Origin: Streptomyces sp. CBMA156
Lineage (GTDB): Bacteria > Actinomycetota > Actinomycetes > Streptomycetales > Streptomycetaceae
Reading direction: 5' to 3'
Length of the DNA stretch: 42,146 nt
NCBI RefSeq assembly: GCF_014596515.1
Contig: NZ_MSJQ01000289.1
Span: 1 to 42,146, forward strand
Part shown: one piece after another, positions 20,116 through 29,209 of the stretch
Layout: the number at the start of each line of letters is the position of its first letter
Numbering within the stretch: the stretch's first letter is position 1
Made by a program: the position numbers and the translations under genes
Notes under the pieces: model-generated
Seen by the model: only the letters and a program-made list of their open reading frames with translations
Database searches by the model: none
Told to the model about the DNA's origin: nothing

Positions 20116-20125
20116 CGCCCGCAGG

Positions 20126-20177
20126 ACGGCGGCCCGCCCGCTTCCCCACCGGTACGGGGGAGCGGGCGGGCCGCCGT
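20126..20177. terminator. Bidirectional terminator between binding lipoprotein and response regulator
   Basis: A 22-bp, nearly perfect GC-rich stem (20126-20147 with 20156-20177, one G-U pair) closes an 8-nt loop. It lies between convergent genes, 10 nt after one stop and 36 nt from the other. Confidence 0.8.
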
Positions 20178-20212
20178 GACGTTTCCGCGCGCCCCGGGGG
20201 CCGCGGCGGGCC

Positions 20213-20884
20213 TCAGAGGGCGCCCGGGCGCACCAGCCCGCTCTCGTAGGCGTACACCGCCGCCTGCACCCGGTCGCGCAGCTGGAGCTTGGTCAGTACG
20301 TGGCCCACGTGGGTCTTCACGGTGGTCTCGCTGACGAACAGCTCGGCCGCGATCTCCGCGTTCGACAGCCCGCGCGCCACCAGCTTCAGCACCTCCAGCT
20401 CACGCTCGGTCAGCGCGCTCAGCGCCTGCGGCGGCGCCTCGTCGCCCGAGGGCAGCTTGGTGGCGTACATGTCCAGCAGCCGGCGGGTGATGCTCGGCGC
20501 CAGCATCGCCGCGCCGTCCGCGACCACCCGGATCGCCTGCACCAGCTCCTCGGCCGGGACGTCCTTCAGCAGGAAGCCGCTGGCGCCCGCGCGCAGCGCC
20601 TCCACCACGTACTCGTCCAGGTCGAAGGTGGTCAGCACCAGCACCTTGGCCGGGCCGTCCCGGCCGGGGCCGGCGATCCGGCGGGTCGCCTCGACGCCGT
20701 CCATCCTGGGCATCCGGATGTCCATCAGCACCACGTCGGGCTGGAGCGCCCGCACCTGGTCCAGCGCCTGCTGGCCGTCGCCGGCCTCGCCGACCACCAC
20801 GAGGTCGGACTCGGCCTCCAGAATCATCCGGAAACCGGTGCGAAGCAGCGGCTGGTCGTCGACCAGCAGCACTCGGATCGTCAC
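20213..20884 (-). CDS. NarL/FixJ family response regulator (no adjacent kinase)
   Basis: A 223-residue two-component regulator. The receiver domain (1-~120) has the acidic pair Asp9-Asp10, the phosphoacceptor Asp55 (VVLMDIRMPRMDG), a Thr in LVLTTFD and the conserved Lys in LLKDVPAEEL. The C-terminal LuxR-type helix-turn-helix has LTERELEVLKLVARGLSNAEIA split by SETTVKTHVGHVLTKL. The GTG start at 20884 directly abuts the stop of the upstream RecB-like gene with no gap, and AAGGAG lies inside that gene's end, so the two are probably co-transcribed and coupled. Family members normally pair with a neighbouring histidine kinase. None is present within this window, which leaves its input unknown. 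Confidence 0.93.
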   Translation of the reverse strand: MTIRVLLVDDQPLLRTGFRMILEAESDLVVVGEAGDGQQALDQVRALQPDVVLMDIRMPRMDGVEATRRIAGPGRDGPAKVLVLTTFDLDEYVVEALRAGASGFLLKDVPAEELVQAIRVVADGAAMLAPSITRRLLDMYATKLPSGDEAPPQALSALTERELEVLKLVARGLSNAEIAAELFVSETTVKTHVGHVLTKLQLRDRVQAAVYAYESGLVRPGAL

Positions 20885-21784
20885 CTAGGACTCCTTGCTC
20901 ATCGGATCCCCCGTGGGATCGCTTTCATCCGACGTACGAGCCACCGGCAGCGGGTACGGCGGCGGGGTGCCGCCGAACTCCGGGCAGCTGGCCTGGTGGT
21001 CACACCAGTCGCAGAGGCGGTTGCGGGTGGCCGGGAAGTCCCCGGTGGCCACCGCCTGGCCGATCCGCTCCCACAGTGCCTGGAGCTTGCGCTCCACCGC
21101 GAGCAGGTCCGCCTGGTCCGGGTCGTACGAGACCACGTCCCCGCCACCGCCGAGGTAGACCAGCTGGAGGCGCCTGGGGATCACGCCCTTCCAGCGCCAC
21201 ACCACCAGGGCGTAGAACTTCATCTGGAACATCGCCTTGCCCTCGAAGTCCCGCGAGGGCGCCCGGCCGGTCTTGTAGTCCACCAGCCGGACCTCACCGG
21301 TCGGGGCGACGTCCACCCGGTCGATGTAGCCGCGCAGCAGCAGCCCGGACTCCAGGGCCGTCTCCACGTAGAGCTCCCGCTCCGCCGGGTGCAGCCGGGT
21401 CGGGTCCTCCAGCCGGAACCACTGGCCGACCAGCTTCTCGGCGTCCGCCAGCCAGCGGGTGAGCGCGGCGCCGTCCGGGTCCTCGGGGAACAGCCCGCCC
21501 AGCTCGGGGCGCTCGCCCAGCAGCCGCTCCCACTGCGGGCGCAGCAGGCCCAGCGCCCGCTCCGGCGTCCGGTCGGCCGCCGGGCTGTCGAACAGCCGCT
21601 CCAGCACCGCGTGCACCAGGGTGCCCCTGGTCGCCGCCGCGCTCGGCGGCTCCGGCAGCCGGTCGATCACCCGCAGCCGGTACAGCAGGGGACAGGTGAG
21701 GAAGTCCCCCGCGCGGGACGGGGAGAGCCCGGTCGGAGGTGCCGCCGGACGCCCGGCGGCACTGCTGGTCTCGGTGTGCTGCAT
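20885..21784 (-). CDS. RecB family (PD-(D/E)XK) exonuclease with Fe-S cluster cysteines
   Basis: A 299-residue single-domain nuclease of the RecB/AddB/Cas4 type. The nuclease motifs are visible as TRGTLVHAVLERLF (His), GYIDRVDVAP (Asp) and VRLVDYKTG (Asp-x-Lys). Four cysteines, Cys31 (FLTCPLLYRLR) and Cys258, Cys261 and Cys267 (LCDWCDHQASC), match the split 4Fe-4S cluster of AddB and Cas4 nucleases. It probably degrades or processes single-stranded DNA in repair; the exact role in actinobacteria is not established. The ATG at 21784 is preferred; an in-frame ATG at 21814 would add ten residues. Its stop abuts the response-regulator start. No Cas genes are nearby, so a CRISPR role is unlikely. 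Confidence 0.9.
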   Translation of the reverse strand: MQHTETSSAAGRPAAPPTGLSPSRAGDFLTCPLLYRLRVIDRLPEPPSAAATRGTLVHAVLERLFDSPAADRTPERALGLLRPQWERLLGERPELGGLFPEDPDGAALTRWLADAEKLVGQWFRLEDPTRLHPAERELYVETALESGLLLRGYIDRVDVAPTGEVRLVDYKTGRAPSRDFEGKAMFQMKFYALVVWRWKGVIPRRLQLVYLGGGGDVVSYDPDQADLLAVERKLQALWERIGQAVATGDFPATRNRLCDWCDHQASCPEFGGTPPPYPLPVARTSDESDPTGDPMSKES

Positions 21785-21951
21785 GGCCACGAGCCTATTG
21801 CCCTTTGCTGTCATCCCGCTGCCACGGTGCTGCCGCAGCGGCGGAGGAGTGGGTATGAAGCCAGAAGGAGGGGCCCGCAGCGCCCGCGGCCCGCGATCAC
21901 GTAGCGTGGGCGCACCGGGGCACGACGGGGGAGACGACCGAAGGGATCACG

Positions 21952-23163
21952 GTGAGCGACAGCAGGGGGCAGCGACCCTCCGAACGGCCACCGCACGACG
22001 ACGGCCGGCGCCCGGCCGGGCCGCCGCCCGAGCGCGGCGGCGGCATCCTGATGGGCCGGCCCTTCGGCGTGCCCGTCTACGTGACCCCCTCCTGGTTCCT
22101 CATCGCCGCGCTGATCACCTGGGTGTTCGGGGGGCAGCTGGGCGACGTGCTGCCCGACCTCGGCGGCGCCCGCTACCTGGTCGCGTTCTTCTTCGCGGTC
22201 GCCTTCTACGCCTCCGTCCTGGTGCACGAGCTGGCCCACACCCTGGTCGCCCTGCGCTACGACCTCGGGGTGCGGCGGATCCAGCTCCAGTTCTTCGGCG
22301 GCGTCTCGGAGATCGAGAACGAGGCCCAGAGCCCCTGGCGGGAGTTCTGGCTGGCCTTCGTCGGCCCGCTGCTCTCGCTGCTGCTCGGCGGCGTGTTCTA
22401 CCTCGCGGTGCGGGCGGTGGAGCTGGCCACCGTGCCCGGGGTGCTGCTCACCGGCCTGATGGTCTCCAACCTGGTGGTCGCCGCCTTCAACCTGCTGCCC
22501 GGTCTGCCGCTGGACGGCGGCCGGATGCTGCGCGCGGTCGTCTGGGCGATCAGCGGCAAGCCGATGACCGGCACGGTGGCCGCCGCCTGGGTCGGCCGCG
22601 GGCTGGCCGTCGCGGTGCTGTTCGGCCTGCCGCTGGCGAGCGCCGCCCGCGGGGTCGAGCGGACCACCACCGACACCCTGGTGGACGTGGTGCTGGCCGC
22701 GGTGCTCGCCGCGATCATCTGGAACGGCGCCACCGGCAGCCTGCGCAACGCCCGGCTCAAGGAGGTGCTGCCCGGCCTGCGGGTGCGCGAGCTGGCCCGG
22801 CGGGCCGTCGAGGTCACCGCCGACACCCCGCTCGGCGAGGCGCTGCGCCGTGCCCGTGAGGCCGAGGCCGGCGCGGTGATCGTGGTGGACGGCCGGGGCG
22901 AGCCGATCGCCCTGGTGCGAGAGTCCGCGGTCCGGGCGGTGCCCGAGCACCGCCGCCCCTGGGTGGCCGTGGGCCCGCTCGCCCGCGACCTCGAACCCGG
23001 GATGCGGCTGGACGCCGACCTCGGCGGCGAGGACCTGCTGAGGGCCGTCCAGGCCACTCCGGCGGGGGAGTACCTGGTCGTGGAGCCGGACGGTCGGGTG
23101 TTCGGCGTCGCCACGCTCAGCGACATCGAACAGCGGCTGACCGCCGCCGTCACCGGCCGCTGA
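21952..23163 (+). CDS. Site-2 protease family membrane metalloprotease with C-terminal CBS-like region
   Basis: A 403-residue intramembrane zinc protease of the S2P/SpoIVFB type, which cuts membrane-embedded regulators. The zinc motif HELAH is at residues 92-96 (VLVHELAHTLVAL). The third ligand lies in NLLPGLPLDGGR (Asp188). About six hydrophobic segments lie between ~45 and 245, and the last ~140 residues form a soluble CBS-domain-like region (VTADTPLGEALRRA, AGAVIVVDGRGEPIALV, ATLSDIEQRL) that may sense nucleotides. The GTG at 21952 follows GAAGGGA. A candidate -10 (TAGCGT) is at 21902-21907. trmI follows on the same strand after 46 bp but appears to have its own promoter. The substrate is unknown. 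Confidence 0.92.
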   Translation: MSDSRGQRPSERPPHDDGRRPAGPPPERGGGILMGRPFGVPVYVTPSWFLIAALITWVFGGQLGDVLPDLGGARYLVAFFFAVAFYASVLVHELAHTLVALRYDLGVRRIQLQFFGGVSEIENEAQSPWREFWLAFVGPLLSLLLGGVFYLAVRAVELATVPGVLLTGLMVSNLVVAAFNLLPGLPLDGGRMLRAVVWAISGKPMTGTVAAAWVGRGLAVAVLFGLPLASAARGVERTTTDTLVDVVLAAVLAAIIWNGATGSLRNARLKEVLPGLRVRELARRAVEVTADTPLGEALRRAREAEAGAVIVVDGRGEPIALVRESAVRAVPEHRRPWVAVGPLARDLEPGMRLDADLGGEDLLRAVQATPAGEYLVVEPDGRVFGVATLSDIEQRLTAAVTGR

Positions 23164-23196
23164 TCACCCGCGTCCCGCGAGCCGGTCCGCTTCCCT

Positions 23197-23202
23197 TAGG
23201 AT
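23197..23202 (+). promoter_or_regulatory. -10 box for a probable leaderless trmI mRNA
   Basis: TAGGAT ends 7 nt before the ATG at 23210, and there is no Shine-Dalgarno in between, so transcription would start on or next to the start codon. Confidence 0.5.
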
Positions 23203-23209
23203 TGGGCAC

Positions 23210-24169
23210 ATGTCCGAACCGACCGGTGCCGCCCGCCGACGCGGGCCCTTCCAGGTCGGGGACCAGGTCCAGCTGACCGACCCCAAGGGTCGCCACTACA
23301 CGTTCACGCTCCAGGCCGGGAACCAGTTCCACACCCACAAGGGTGCGTTCCCGCATGACGAGCTGATCGGCGCTCCCGAGGGCACGGTCGTGCGTACGAC
23401 GGGGAACGTCCCGTACCTCGCGCTGCGTCCCCTGCTCCCCGACTACGTCCTGTCCATGCCGCGCGGCGCCGCCGTGATCTACCCCAAGGACGCGGGGCAG
23501 ATCCTGGCGATGGCCGACATCTTCGCCGGTGCCCGCGTCGTCGAGGCCGGTGTCGGCTCGGGCGCGCTCAGCACGTACCTGCTGCGCGCCGTCGGAGAGC
23601 AGGGCTCGCTGGCCTCCTACGAGCGCCGGCAGGACTTCGCCGACATCGCCAAGGGGAACGTCGAGCGCTACTTCGGCGGTCCGCACCCGGCGTGGAAGCT
23701 CACCGTCGGCGACCTCCAGGACAACCTGGTCGAGACCGACGTCGACCGCGTCATCCTCGACATGCTCGCCCCCTGGGAGTGCCTGGACGTCGCCTCCAAG
23801 GCGCTCGTCCCCGGCGGCCTCATCTGCTGCTACGTGGCCACCACCACGCAGATGTCGAAGACCGTCGAGGCGCTGCGCGACCACGGCACCTTCACCGAGC
23901 CGCAGGCCTGGGAGACCATGGTCCGCACCTGGCACCTGGAGGGCCTGGCGGTCCGCCCGGACCACCGGATGATCGGCCACACCGGCTTCCTGCTCACCGC
24001 CCGCCGCCTGGCGGACGGCGTCGAGCCGCCGCTGCGCCGCCGCCGCCCGGCCAAGGGCGCGTACGGCGAGGACTACGACAGCGGGTCGACCGAGTCCACC
24101 CTCCGGGAGCGCGCCGCCGCCCGCAAGGCCGCCCTCGGCGCGGAGACGGAGCAGCCCGACCTGGGCTGA
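23210..24169 (+). CDS. trmI: tRNA (adenine(58)-N1)-methyltransferase
   Basis: A 319-residue SAM-dependent enzyme that methylates N1 of A58 in the T-loop of tRNAs, active as a tetramer. A small N-terminal beta domain (FQVGDQVQLTDPKGRHYTF) precedes a Rossmann methyltransferase with motif I VVEAGVGSGALS (~111-122). Other family blocks are RGAAVIYPKDAGQIL, DRVILDMLAPWE and GGLICCYVATTTQMSKTVEAL. The C-terminal ~50 residues are basic, then charged. In actinobacteria this gene is commonly found just upstream of the Pup-proteasome genes, as here. Translation appears leaderless, and a near-perfect terminator follows directly. Identification is secure. Confidence 0.95.
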   Translation: MSEPTGAARRRGPFQVGDQVQLTDPKGRHYTFTLQAGNQFHTHKGAFPHDELIGAPEGTVVRTTGNVPYLALRPLLPDYVLSMPRGAAVIYPKDAGQILAMADIFAGARVVEAGVGSGALSTYLLRAVGEQGSLASYERRQDFADIAKGNVERYFGGPHPAWKLTVGDLQDNLVETDVDRVILDMLAPWECLDVASKALVPGGLICCYVATTTQMSKTVEALRDHGTFTEPQAWETMVRTWHLEGLAVRPDHRMIGHTGFLLTARRLADGVEPPLRRRRPAKGAYGEDYDSGSTESTLRERAAARKAALGAETEQPDLG

Positions 24170-24183
24170 TCCCGCAGACAGTC

Positions 24184-24220
24184 AAGGGGTGGTACGGGCT
24201 CTGCGCCCGTACCACCCCTT
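24184..24220 (+). terminator. Terminator after trmI
   Basis: A perfect 16-bp stem (AAGGGGTGGTACGGGC with GCCCGTACCACCCCTT) closes the 5-nt loop TCTGC, starting 15 nt after the trmI stop. Confidence 0.85.
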
Positions 24221-24297
24221 TCGCATTCCGCCGGCCACGGTGTGGGACGATGCTCGCTCACGCAGACCAGCTCCTGGAGCTCTGGAGGGGACGCCTG

Positions 24298-24912
24298 GTG
24301 GAGACCGCGGTCGGGACGACGGCGACGGCTGGACAGCAGACACCGCGGGGCCGCACCGGGCCCGGGCACGCGCGAACCGCCCCCTGGCACTGGGCCGTCG
24401 CCCTGGCCGGCTGCGGCGCGGTGGTGGGCGCCGCGCTCGCGGCCTCGCCGGCGACCGGCAGCCCGGTGCCCGTGCACGGCAGCACCGCCGGGCCCCTCGC
24501 CGCGAGCGCGGCCCCCGACCCGGCCCTGGCCCAACTTCCGCTGGACTGCGGCCCGTTCCCGGTCAAGACGGCGCTCAGAGTGCCCGCGAAGCTCGGCGAC
24601 GGGCGCCCCGGCACGGTGGTCGCCGCGCACTGTGCCGCCGAGACCGGCACCCCGCCGGACGCGGTCTTCCTGCTCGGCTTCGGCAAGGGCGGGAGCCCCG
24701 AGGTGGTCGCCACCCTGCTGCCCGAGCGCGAGAACCTCACCGTGAGCCGCATCACGGTGCGCTCGGACGGCGCCATCACCGGCCACGCGCAGGGATATTC
24801 GAGCGAGGACGTGCCGCGCTTCAAGCCCGACATCTCACTCGACCTCACCTGGACGCACAGGGGCGGCGGCTGGGAACGCTCCCAGACCGCCGCCCCGGTC
24901 TCCGCCGTGTGA
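24298..24912 (+). CDS. Hypothetical secreted or membrane-anchored protein
   Basis: A 204-residue protein I do not recognise. After a ~35-residue Thr/Gly/Arg-rich cytosolic lead comes one hydrophobic segment (WAVALAGCGAVVGAALAA), then an Ala/Pro-rich linker. The globular region of about 120 residues has two cysteines (LPLDCGPFPVK and VAAHCAAETG) that could form a disulfide outside the cell. The strands 'DAVFLLGFGKGGSPEVVATLLP' and 'ISLDLTWTHRGGGW' suggest a small beta-rich fold. The GTG at 24298 is chosen for TGGAGGGG at good spacing; an ATG at 24250 would add 16 residues. It lies between the trmI terminator and the ferredoxin gene on the opposite strand. The function is unknown. Confidence 0.75.
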   Translation: METAVGTTATAGQQTPRGRTGPGHARTAPWHWAVALAGCGAVVGAALAASPATGSPVPVHGSTAGPLAASAAPDPALAQLPLDCGPFPVKTALRVPAKLGDGRPGTVVAAHCAAETGTPPDAVFLLGFGKGGSPEVVATLLPERENLTVSRITVRSDGAITGHAQGYSSEDVPRFKPDISLDLTWTHRGGGWERSQTAAPVSAV

Positions 24913-24937
24913 CGACCGCCACCCGCCCGGACGCGGA

Positions 24938-25243
24938 CTACTCCGCGTCCGGGCCGTAGACCTCGACCCGGTCGGCGACCCGGCGCACGTGGATGCAGTC
25001 GCCGGGGCACTCCTTCGCCGAGTCCACCACGTCCTGAAGGATCGTCAGCGGCACCGGGGCGCTGTCCCCGGGCTGCTGGCGCAGCTCGTCGTCCGGGCCC
25101 TTCACGTAGGCCAGCCCGTCGATGTCGAGCTCGAAGACCTCGGGTGCGTACTGCACGCAGATGCCGTCGCCGGTGCACAGATCCTGGTCGATCCACACCT
25201 CCAGCCCCTCGGCCGCTGCCGCTGTCTGCTCGGTCACCGACAT
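24938..25243 (-). CDS. Small ferredoxin, probably 3Fe-4S type
   Basis: A 101-residue electron-transfer protein. The cluster motif is Cys23-x5-Cys29 (LCTGDGICVQYAPEVF) with Cys79 followed by Pro (KECPGDC). The missing middle cysteine of a 4Fe-4S motif points to a 3Fe-4S cluster, as in the ferredoxins that serve actinomycete cytochromes P450; Cys83 is extra. The central region (KGPDDELRQQPGDSAPVP) is longer than in the smallest ferredoxins. The ATG at 25243 has AGGGGA 2-7 nt upstream. It is divergent from arc across 285 bp; this pairing with arc is common in Streptomyces. No P450 gene lies in the window, so the partner is unknown. Confidence 0.92.
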   Translation of the reverse strand: MSVTEQTAAAAEGLEVWIDQDLCTGDGICVQYAPEVFELDIDGLAYVKGPDDELRQQPGDSAPVPLTILQDVVDSAKECPGDCIHVRRVADRVEVYGPDAE

Positions 25244-25459
25244 GGTCCCCTGCCGTTTCTGTCCCGGGTCGCCCCTATTCCTGGAGCAATCCCGCCATTC
25301 GTACAACGATCGGACCTCTACTTGTGGTCGCGATCGGATATCACTTCGCTCGACGATACATCTGGCCCGCTTTGGGTGGTGCGCGGTGGGTATCCCCTTA
25401 GCAGAGGGGAAGCACGCTGGGGCGAAGATCGGACACGCCCGTTCCATCTTTCTTGATCT

Positions 25460-25492
25460 AGGGGTTTACGGACCCCTGGTCCCAGGTAGGGT
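25460..25492 (+). promoter_or_regulatory. Promoter of arc with embedded inverted repeat
   Basis: The -35 TTTACG (25465-25470) and -10 TAGGGT (25487-25492) are 16 bp apart, giving a start near 25499 and a leader of ~30 nt. An inverted repeat AGGGGT-N6-ACCCCT (25460-25477) covers the -35 box, and CCTGG-TC-CCAGG fills the spacer. Either could bind a regulator. Confidence 0.55.
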
Positions 25493-25528
25493 CTGGAAGC
25501 GTCCAGCTCCCCGGAGGAGGTGAGGACC

Positions 25529-27295
25529 GTGGCAGCCCACGATGACGACTACACCCGCAGCACCGGCAGGCCCGCTCGTGGTTCCGACGAGGCCGCTCAG
25601 GTCTCGTACCTTGAGCAGGAAATCGCAGTGCTGCGCCGCAAGCTCGCCGACTCGCCGCGCAATTCGAGGATCCTCGAAGAGCGGATCGTCGAGCTCCAGA
25701 CCAACCTGGCGGGCGTGACCGCCCAGAACGACCGGCTCGCCTCCACCCTGCGTGAGGCCCGCGACCAGATCGTGGCCCTCAAGGAGGAAGTGGACCGGCT
25801 GGCACAGCCCCCGGCCGGTTTCGGCACCTTCCTCGACGCGAACGAGGACGGCACCGCCGACATCTTCACCGGCGGGCGCAAGCTCCGCGTGAACGTCAGC
25901 CCCGACGTCGCCCTCGACGAGGTGCGGCGCGGCCAGGAAGTGATGCTCAACGAGGCCCTCAACATCGTGGACGCGATGGCCTTCGAGAACATCGGTGAGA
26001 TCGTCACCCTCAAGGAGCTCCTGGAGGACGGCGAACGCGCCCTCGTCCTGGGGCACACCGACGAGGAGCGCGTGGTGCGGCTCGCCGAGCCGCTGCGCGG
26101 GCTGACCATCAGGCCCGGGGACGCCCTGCTGCTGGAGCCCCGCTCCGGCTACGTGTTCGAGGTCGTGCCGAAGTCCGAGGTCGAGGAACTGGTCCTCGAA
26201 GAGGTCCCGGACATCGACTACCGCCAGATCGGCGGCCTGAGCAACCAGATCGAGCTGATCCGCGACGCGGTCGAGCTGCCGTACCTGCACGCCGACCTCT
26301 TCAAGGAGTACGAGCTGCGCCCGCCCAAGGGCGTGCTGCTCTACGGCCCGCCCGGCTGCGGCAAGACGCTGATCGCCAAGGCGGTCGCCAACTCGCTGGC
26401 CAAGAAGGTCGCCGAGGTCACCGGCCGCCCCCAGGGCAAGAGCTACTTCCTCAACATCAAGGGCCCCGAGCTGCTCAACAAGTACGTGGGCGAGACCGAG
26501 CGGCAGATCCGCCTGGTCTTCCAGCGGGCCCGGGAGAAGGCGAGCGAGGGCACGCCCGTCATCGTCTTCTTCGACGAGATGGAGTCGCTGTTCCGCACCC
26601 GCGGTTCCGGCGTCAGCTCGGACGTGGAGAACACCATCGTCCCGCAGCTGCTCGCCGAGATCGACGGCGTGGAGGGCCTGGAGAACGTCATCGTCATCGG
26701 CGCCTCGAACCGCGAGGACATGATCGACCCGGCGATCCTGCGGCCCGGCCGGCTGGACGTCAAGATCAAGATCGAGCGCCCGGACGCCGAGGCCGCGAAG
26801 GACATCTTCTCCAAGTACCTCAAGGACTCGCTGCCGTTCCACCCGGACGACCTCAAGGAGCACGACGGCTCCGTCGACACCACGGTGGCCGCGATGATCC
26901 AGTCGGTGGTGGAGCGGATGTACTCCGAGACCGAGGAGAACCGCTTCCTGGAGGTCACCTACGCCAACGGTGACAAGGAGGTCCTGTACTTCAAGGACTT
27001 CAACTCCGGCGCGATGATCCAGAACATCGTCGACCGTGCGAAGAAGATGGCCATCAAGGACTTCCTCGACCACGGTCAGCGCGGTCTGCGCGTCTCCCAC
27101 CTGCTCGCCGCCTGCGTGGACGAGTTCAAGGAGAACGAGGACCTCCCGAACACCACCAACCCGGACGACTGGGCCCGCATCTCCGGCAAGAAGGGCGAGC
27201 GGATCGTCTTCATCCGCACGCTGGTCACCGGCAAGCAGGGCGCCGAGTCCGGCCGCTCGATCGACACTGTCGCCAACACGGGGCAGTACCTGTAA
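25529..27295 (+). CDS. arc: Proteasome-associated AAA ATPase (ARC/Mpa)
   Basis: A 588-residue hexameric unfoldase that binds Pup-tagged proteins, threads them through its pore and feeds them to the 20S proteasome. An N-terminal coiled coil (~24-94) captures Pup. Tandem OB domains (~95-225) follow, then the AAA module with Walker A GPPGCGKT (273-280), Walker [11 protein letters not shown] (acids at 349-350) and [20 protein letters not shown]. The C-terminus ends in GQYL, the tail that docks into and opens the proteasome. The GTG at 25529 is chosen because AGGAGGTGAGG sits upstream; a GTG at 25520 would lie inside that ribosome-binding site. A hairpin separates it from dop. Identification is certain. 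Confidence 0.97.
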   Translation: MAAHDDDYTRSTGRPARGSDEAAQVSYLEQEIAVLRRKLADSPRNSRILEERIVELQTNLAGVTAQNDRLASTLREARDQIVALKEEVDRLAQPPAGFGTFLDANEDGTADIFTGGRKLRVNVSPDVALDEVRRGQEVMLNEALNIVDAMAFENIGEIVTLKELLEDGERALVLGHTDEERVVRLAEPLRGLTIRPGDALLLEPRSGYVFEVVPKSEVEELVLEEVPDIDYRQIGGLSNQIELIRDAVELPYLHADLFKEYELRPPKGVLLYGPPGCGKTLIAKAVANSLAKKVAEVTGRPQGKSYFLNIKGPELLNKYVGETERQIRLVFQRAREKASEGTPVIVFFDEMESLFRTRGSGVSSDVENTIVPQLLAEIDGVEGLENVIVIGASNREDMIDPAILRPGRLDVKIKIERPDAEAAKDIFSKYLKDSLPFHPDDLKEHDGSVDTTVAAMIQSVVERMYSETEENRFLEVTYANGDKEVLYFKDFNSGAMIQNIVDRAKKMAIKDFLDHGQRGLRVSHLLAACVDEFKENEDLPNTTNPDDWARISGKKGERIVFIRTLVTGKQGAESGRSIDTVANTGQYL

Positions 27296-27341
27296 GCACG
27301 CGGTCGACCGGGCCGGCAGCGGCCCCGGAGCCGTACGCACA

Positions 27342-27381
27342 CCGTCCGGCTGTGGCGCCTCGCGGCCCCGCAGCCGGACGG
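27342..27381 (+). terminator. Hairpin between arc and dop
   Basis: CCGTCCGGCTG (27342-27352) and CAGCCGGACGG (27371-27381) form a perfect 11-bp stem with an 18-nt GC-rich loop, about 46 nt after the arc stop. A candidate -10 for dop (TAGGCT, 27416-27421) follows. Confidence 0.6.
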
Positions 27382-27524
27382 CGCGTCTCCGGGCCCGCCG
27401 GTCGGCGCCCGGTCCTAGGCTCGACCCACCGTCCGCGGGCAGAGGAGTCCGGCGTCGGTGTTGTTCGGCGGTACGTCAGAGTGCTCCGCCCGTCGGGGGC
27501 GGCGCACCGGGCAAGGAGGGCCGC

Positions 27525-29036
27525 ATGACCGTACGGCGCGTGATGGGCATCGAGACCGAGTACGGGATCTCCGTGCCCGGGCACCCCAACGCCAACGCCA
27601 TGCTCACCTCGTCCCAGATCGTCAACGCGTACGCGGCGGCGATGCACCGGGCGCGGCGGGCCCGCTGGGACTTCGAGGAGGAGAACCCGCTGCGCGACGC
27701 ACGGGGGTTCGACCTGGCCCGCGAGGTCGCGGACGCCAGCCAGCTGACCGACGAGGACATCGGCCTCGCCAACGTCATCCTCACCAACGGGGCCCGGTTC
27801 TACGTGGACCACGCGCACCCCGAGTACAGCTCGCCCGAGGTGACCAACCCGCGCGACGCCGTGCTCTGGGACAAGGCCGGCGAGCGGATCATGGCGGCGG
27901 CCGCGCAGCGCGCGCTGGAACTGCCCAACGGGCAGAACATCCACCTGTACAAGAACAACACCGACAACAAGGGCGCCTCCTACGGCACCCACGAGAACTA
28001 CCTGATGAAGCGGGCGACACCGTTCGCCGACATCGTCCGCCATCTGACCCCGTTCTTCGTCTCCCGCCAGGTGGTCACCGGCGCCGGCCGGGTCGGCATC
28101 GGCCAGGACGGCTCGGTGCACGGCTTCCAGATCAGCCAGCGGGCGGACTACTTCGAGGTCGAGGTCGGCCTGGAGACCACCCTCAAGCGCCCGATCATCA
28201 ACACCAGGGACGAGCCGCACGCCGACGCCGAGAAGTACCGCCGGCTGCACGTGATCATCGGGGACGCCAACCTCTCCGAGATCTCCACCTACCTCAAGCT
28301 GGGCACCACCTCCCTGGTCCTGGCGATGATCGAGGACTCCTTCATCGCCGCGGACCTGGCCGTCGACCAGCCGGTGCGCACCCTGCACCGGGTCTCCCAC
28401 GACCCGACGCTCAAGCACCTGATCACCCTGCGCAACGGGCGCAGGCTCACCGCCGTCCAGCTCCAGCTGGAGTACTTCGAACTGGCCCGCAAGTACGTCG
28501 AGGACCGCTTCGGCACCGACGCGGACGAGCAGACGGTGGACGTGCTGGCGCGCTGGGAGGACGTCCTGGGCCGGCTGGAGCGCGACCCGATGTCCCTGTC
28601 CAAAGAGCTGGACTGGGTCGCCAAGCGGGAGATCCTGGAGGGCTACCGCAGCCGGGACGCCCTGGAGTGGGCCAATCCGCGGCTGCACCTGGTCGACCTC
28701 CAGTACAGCGACGTACGGCCCGAGAAGGGCCTCTACAACCGCCTGGTGGCCCGCGGGCGGTTCGAGCGGCTGCTCACCGAGGACGAGGTCGAGCGGGCCG
28801 TCTCCAAGCCCCCTGAGGACACCAGGGCGTACTTCCGCGGGCGCTGCCTGGAGCAGTACGCGGAACACGTCGCGGCGGCCTCCTGGGACTCGGTGATCTT
28901 CGACCTGCCCGGCCGGGACTCGTTGCAGCGGGTGCCCACGCTGGAACCGCTGCGCGGCACCCGCAACCACGTCAAGGAGCTGCTGGACCGCTGCCGCACG
29001 GCGGAGGACCTGCTCCGGGTGCTGTCCGGCGGGTAA
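27525..29036 (+). CDS. dop: Depupylase / Pup deamidase
   Basis: A 503-residue carboxylate-amine ligase-fold enzyme. It converts the C-terminal Gln of Pup to Glu so that the ligase PafA can use it, and it also removes Pup from substrates. The N-terminal GIETEYG carries the metal-binding Glu10. The nucleophilic aspartate is Asp95 in [13 protein letters not shown]. The ~40-residue 'Dop loop' that separates Dop from PafA is present between ~40 and 80. Other shared blocks are [21 protein letters not shown] and [23 protein letters not shown]. The ATG at 27525 follows AAGGAGG. The Pup encoded downstream ends in Gln, so this deamidase step is needed here. Identification is certain. Confidence 0.97.
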   Translation: MTVRRVMGIETEYGISVPGHPNANAMLTSSQIVNAYAAAMHRARRARWDFEEENPLRDARGFDLAREVADASQLTDEDIGLANVILTNGARFYVDHAHPEYSSPEVTNPRDAVLWDKAGERIMAAAAQRALELPNGQNIHLYKNNTDNKGASYGTHENYLMKRATPFADIVRHLTPFFVSRQVVTGAGRVGIGQDGSVHGFQISQRADYFEVEVGLETTLKRPIINTRDEPHADAEKYRRLHVIIGDANLSEISTYLKLGTTSLVLAMIEDSFIAADLAVDQPVRTLHRVSHDPTLKHLITLRNGRRLTAVQLQLEYFELARKYVEDRFGTDADEQTVDVLARWEDVLGRLERDPMSLSKELDWVAKREILEGYRSRDALEWANPRLHLVDLQYSDVRPEKGLYNRLVARGRFERLLTEDEVERAVSKPPEDTRAYFRGRCLEQYAEHVAAASWDSVIFDLPGRDSLQRVPTLEPLRGTRNHVKELLDRCRTAEDLLRVLSGG

Positions 29037-29147
29037 CTTTTCGATCACCATGGGTGAACGTCCGCCGAATGGGAATCATCCGGGGTGGCAGCGGGCGTTG
29101 GACAGTAAGCGCCACCGGCAAACCGGGAGCGGCAGTCGCACCCTGTG

Positions 29148-29155
29148 TATAGGGT
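29148..29155 (+). promoter_or_regulatory. -10 box for pup
   Basis: TATAGGGT (TAGGGT at 29150-29155) would start a transcript near 29162, about 48 nt before the pup ATG. No clear -35 is seen. No hairpin separates dop from this point, so read-through from dop is also possible. Confidence 0.45.
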
Positions 29156-29209
29156 CGGTGCAGCAGCAGCGACCGAACCGTGCCAGACGAATCGAGCGGG
29201 GTGAGGGAA

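Noticed and set aside
20885..21784. Cas4 of a CRISPR system
   Set aside because: The Fe-S nuclease resembles Cas4, but no repeat array or other cas gene is present and the gene is in a conserved chromosomal setting.
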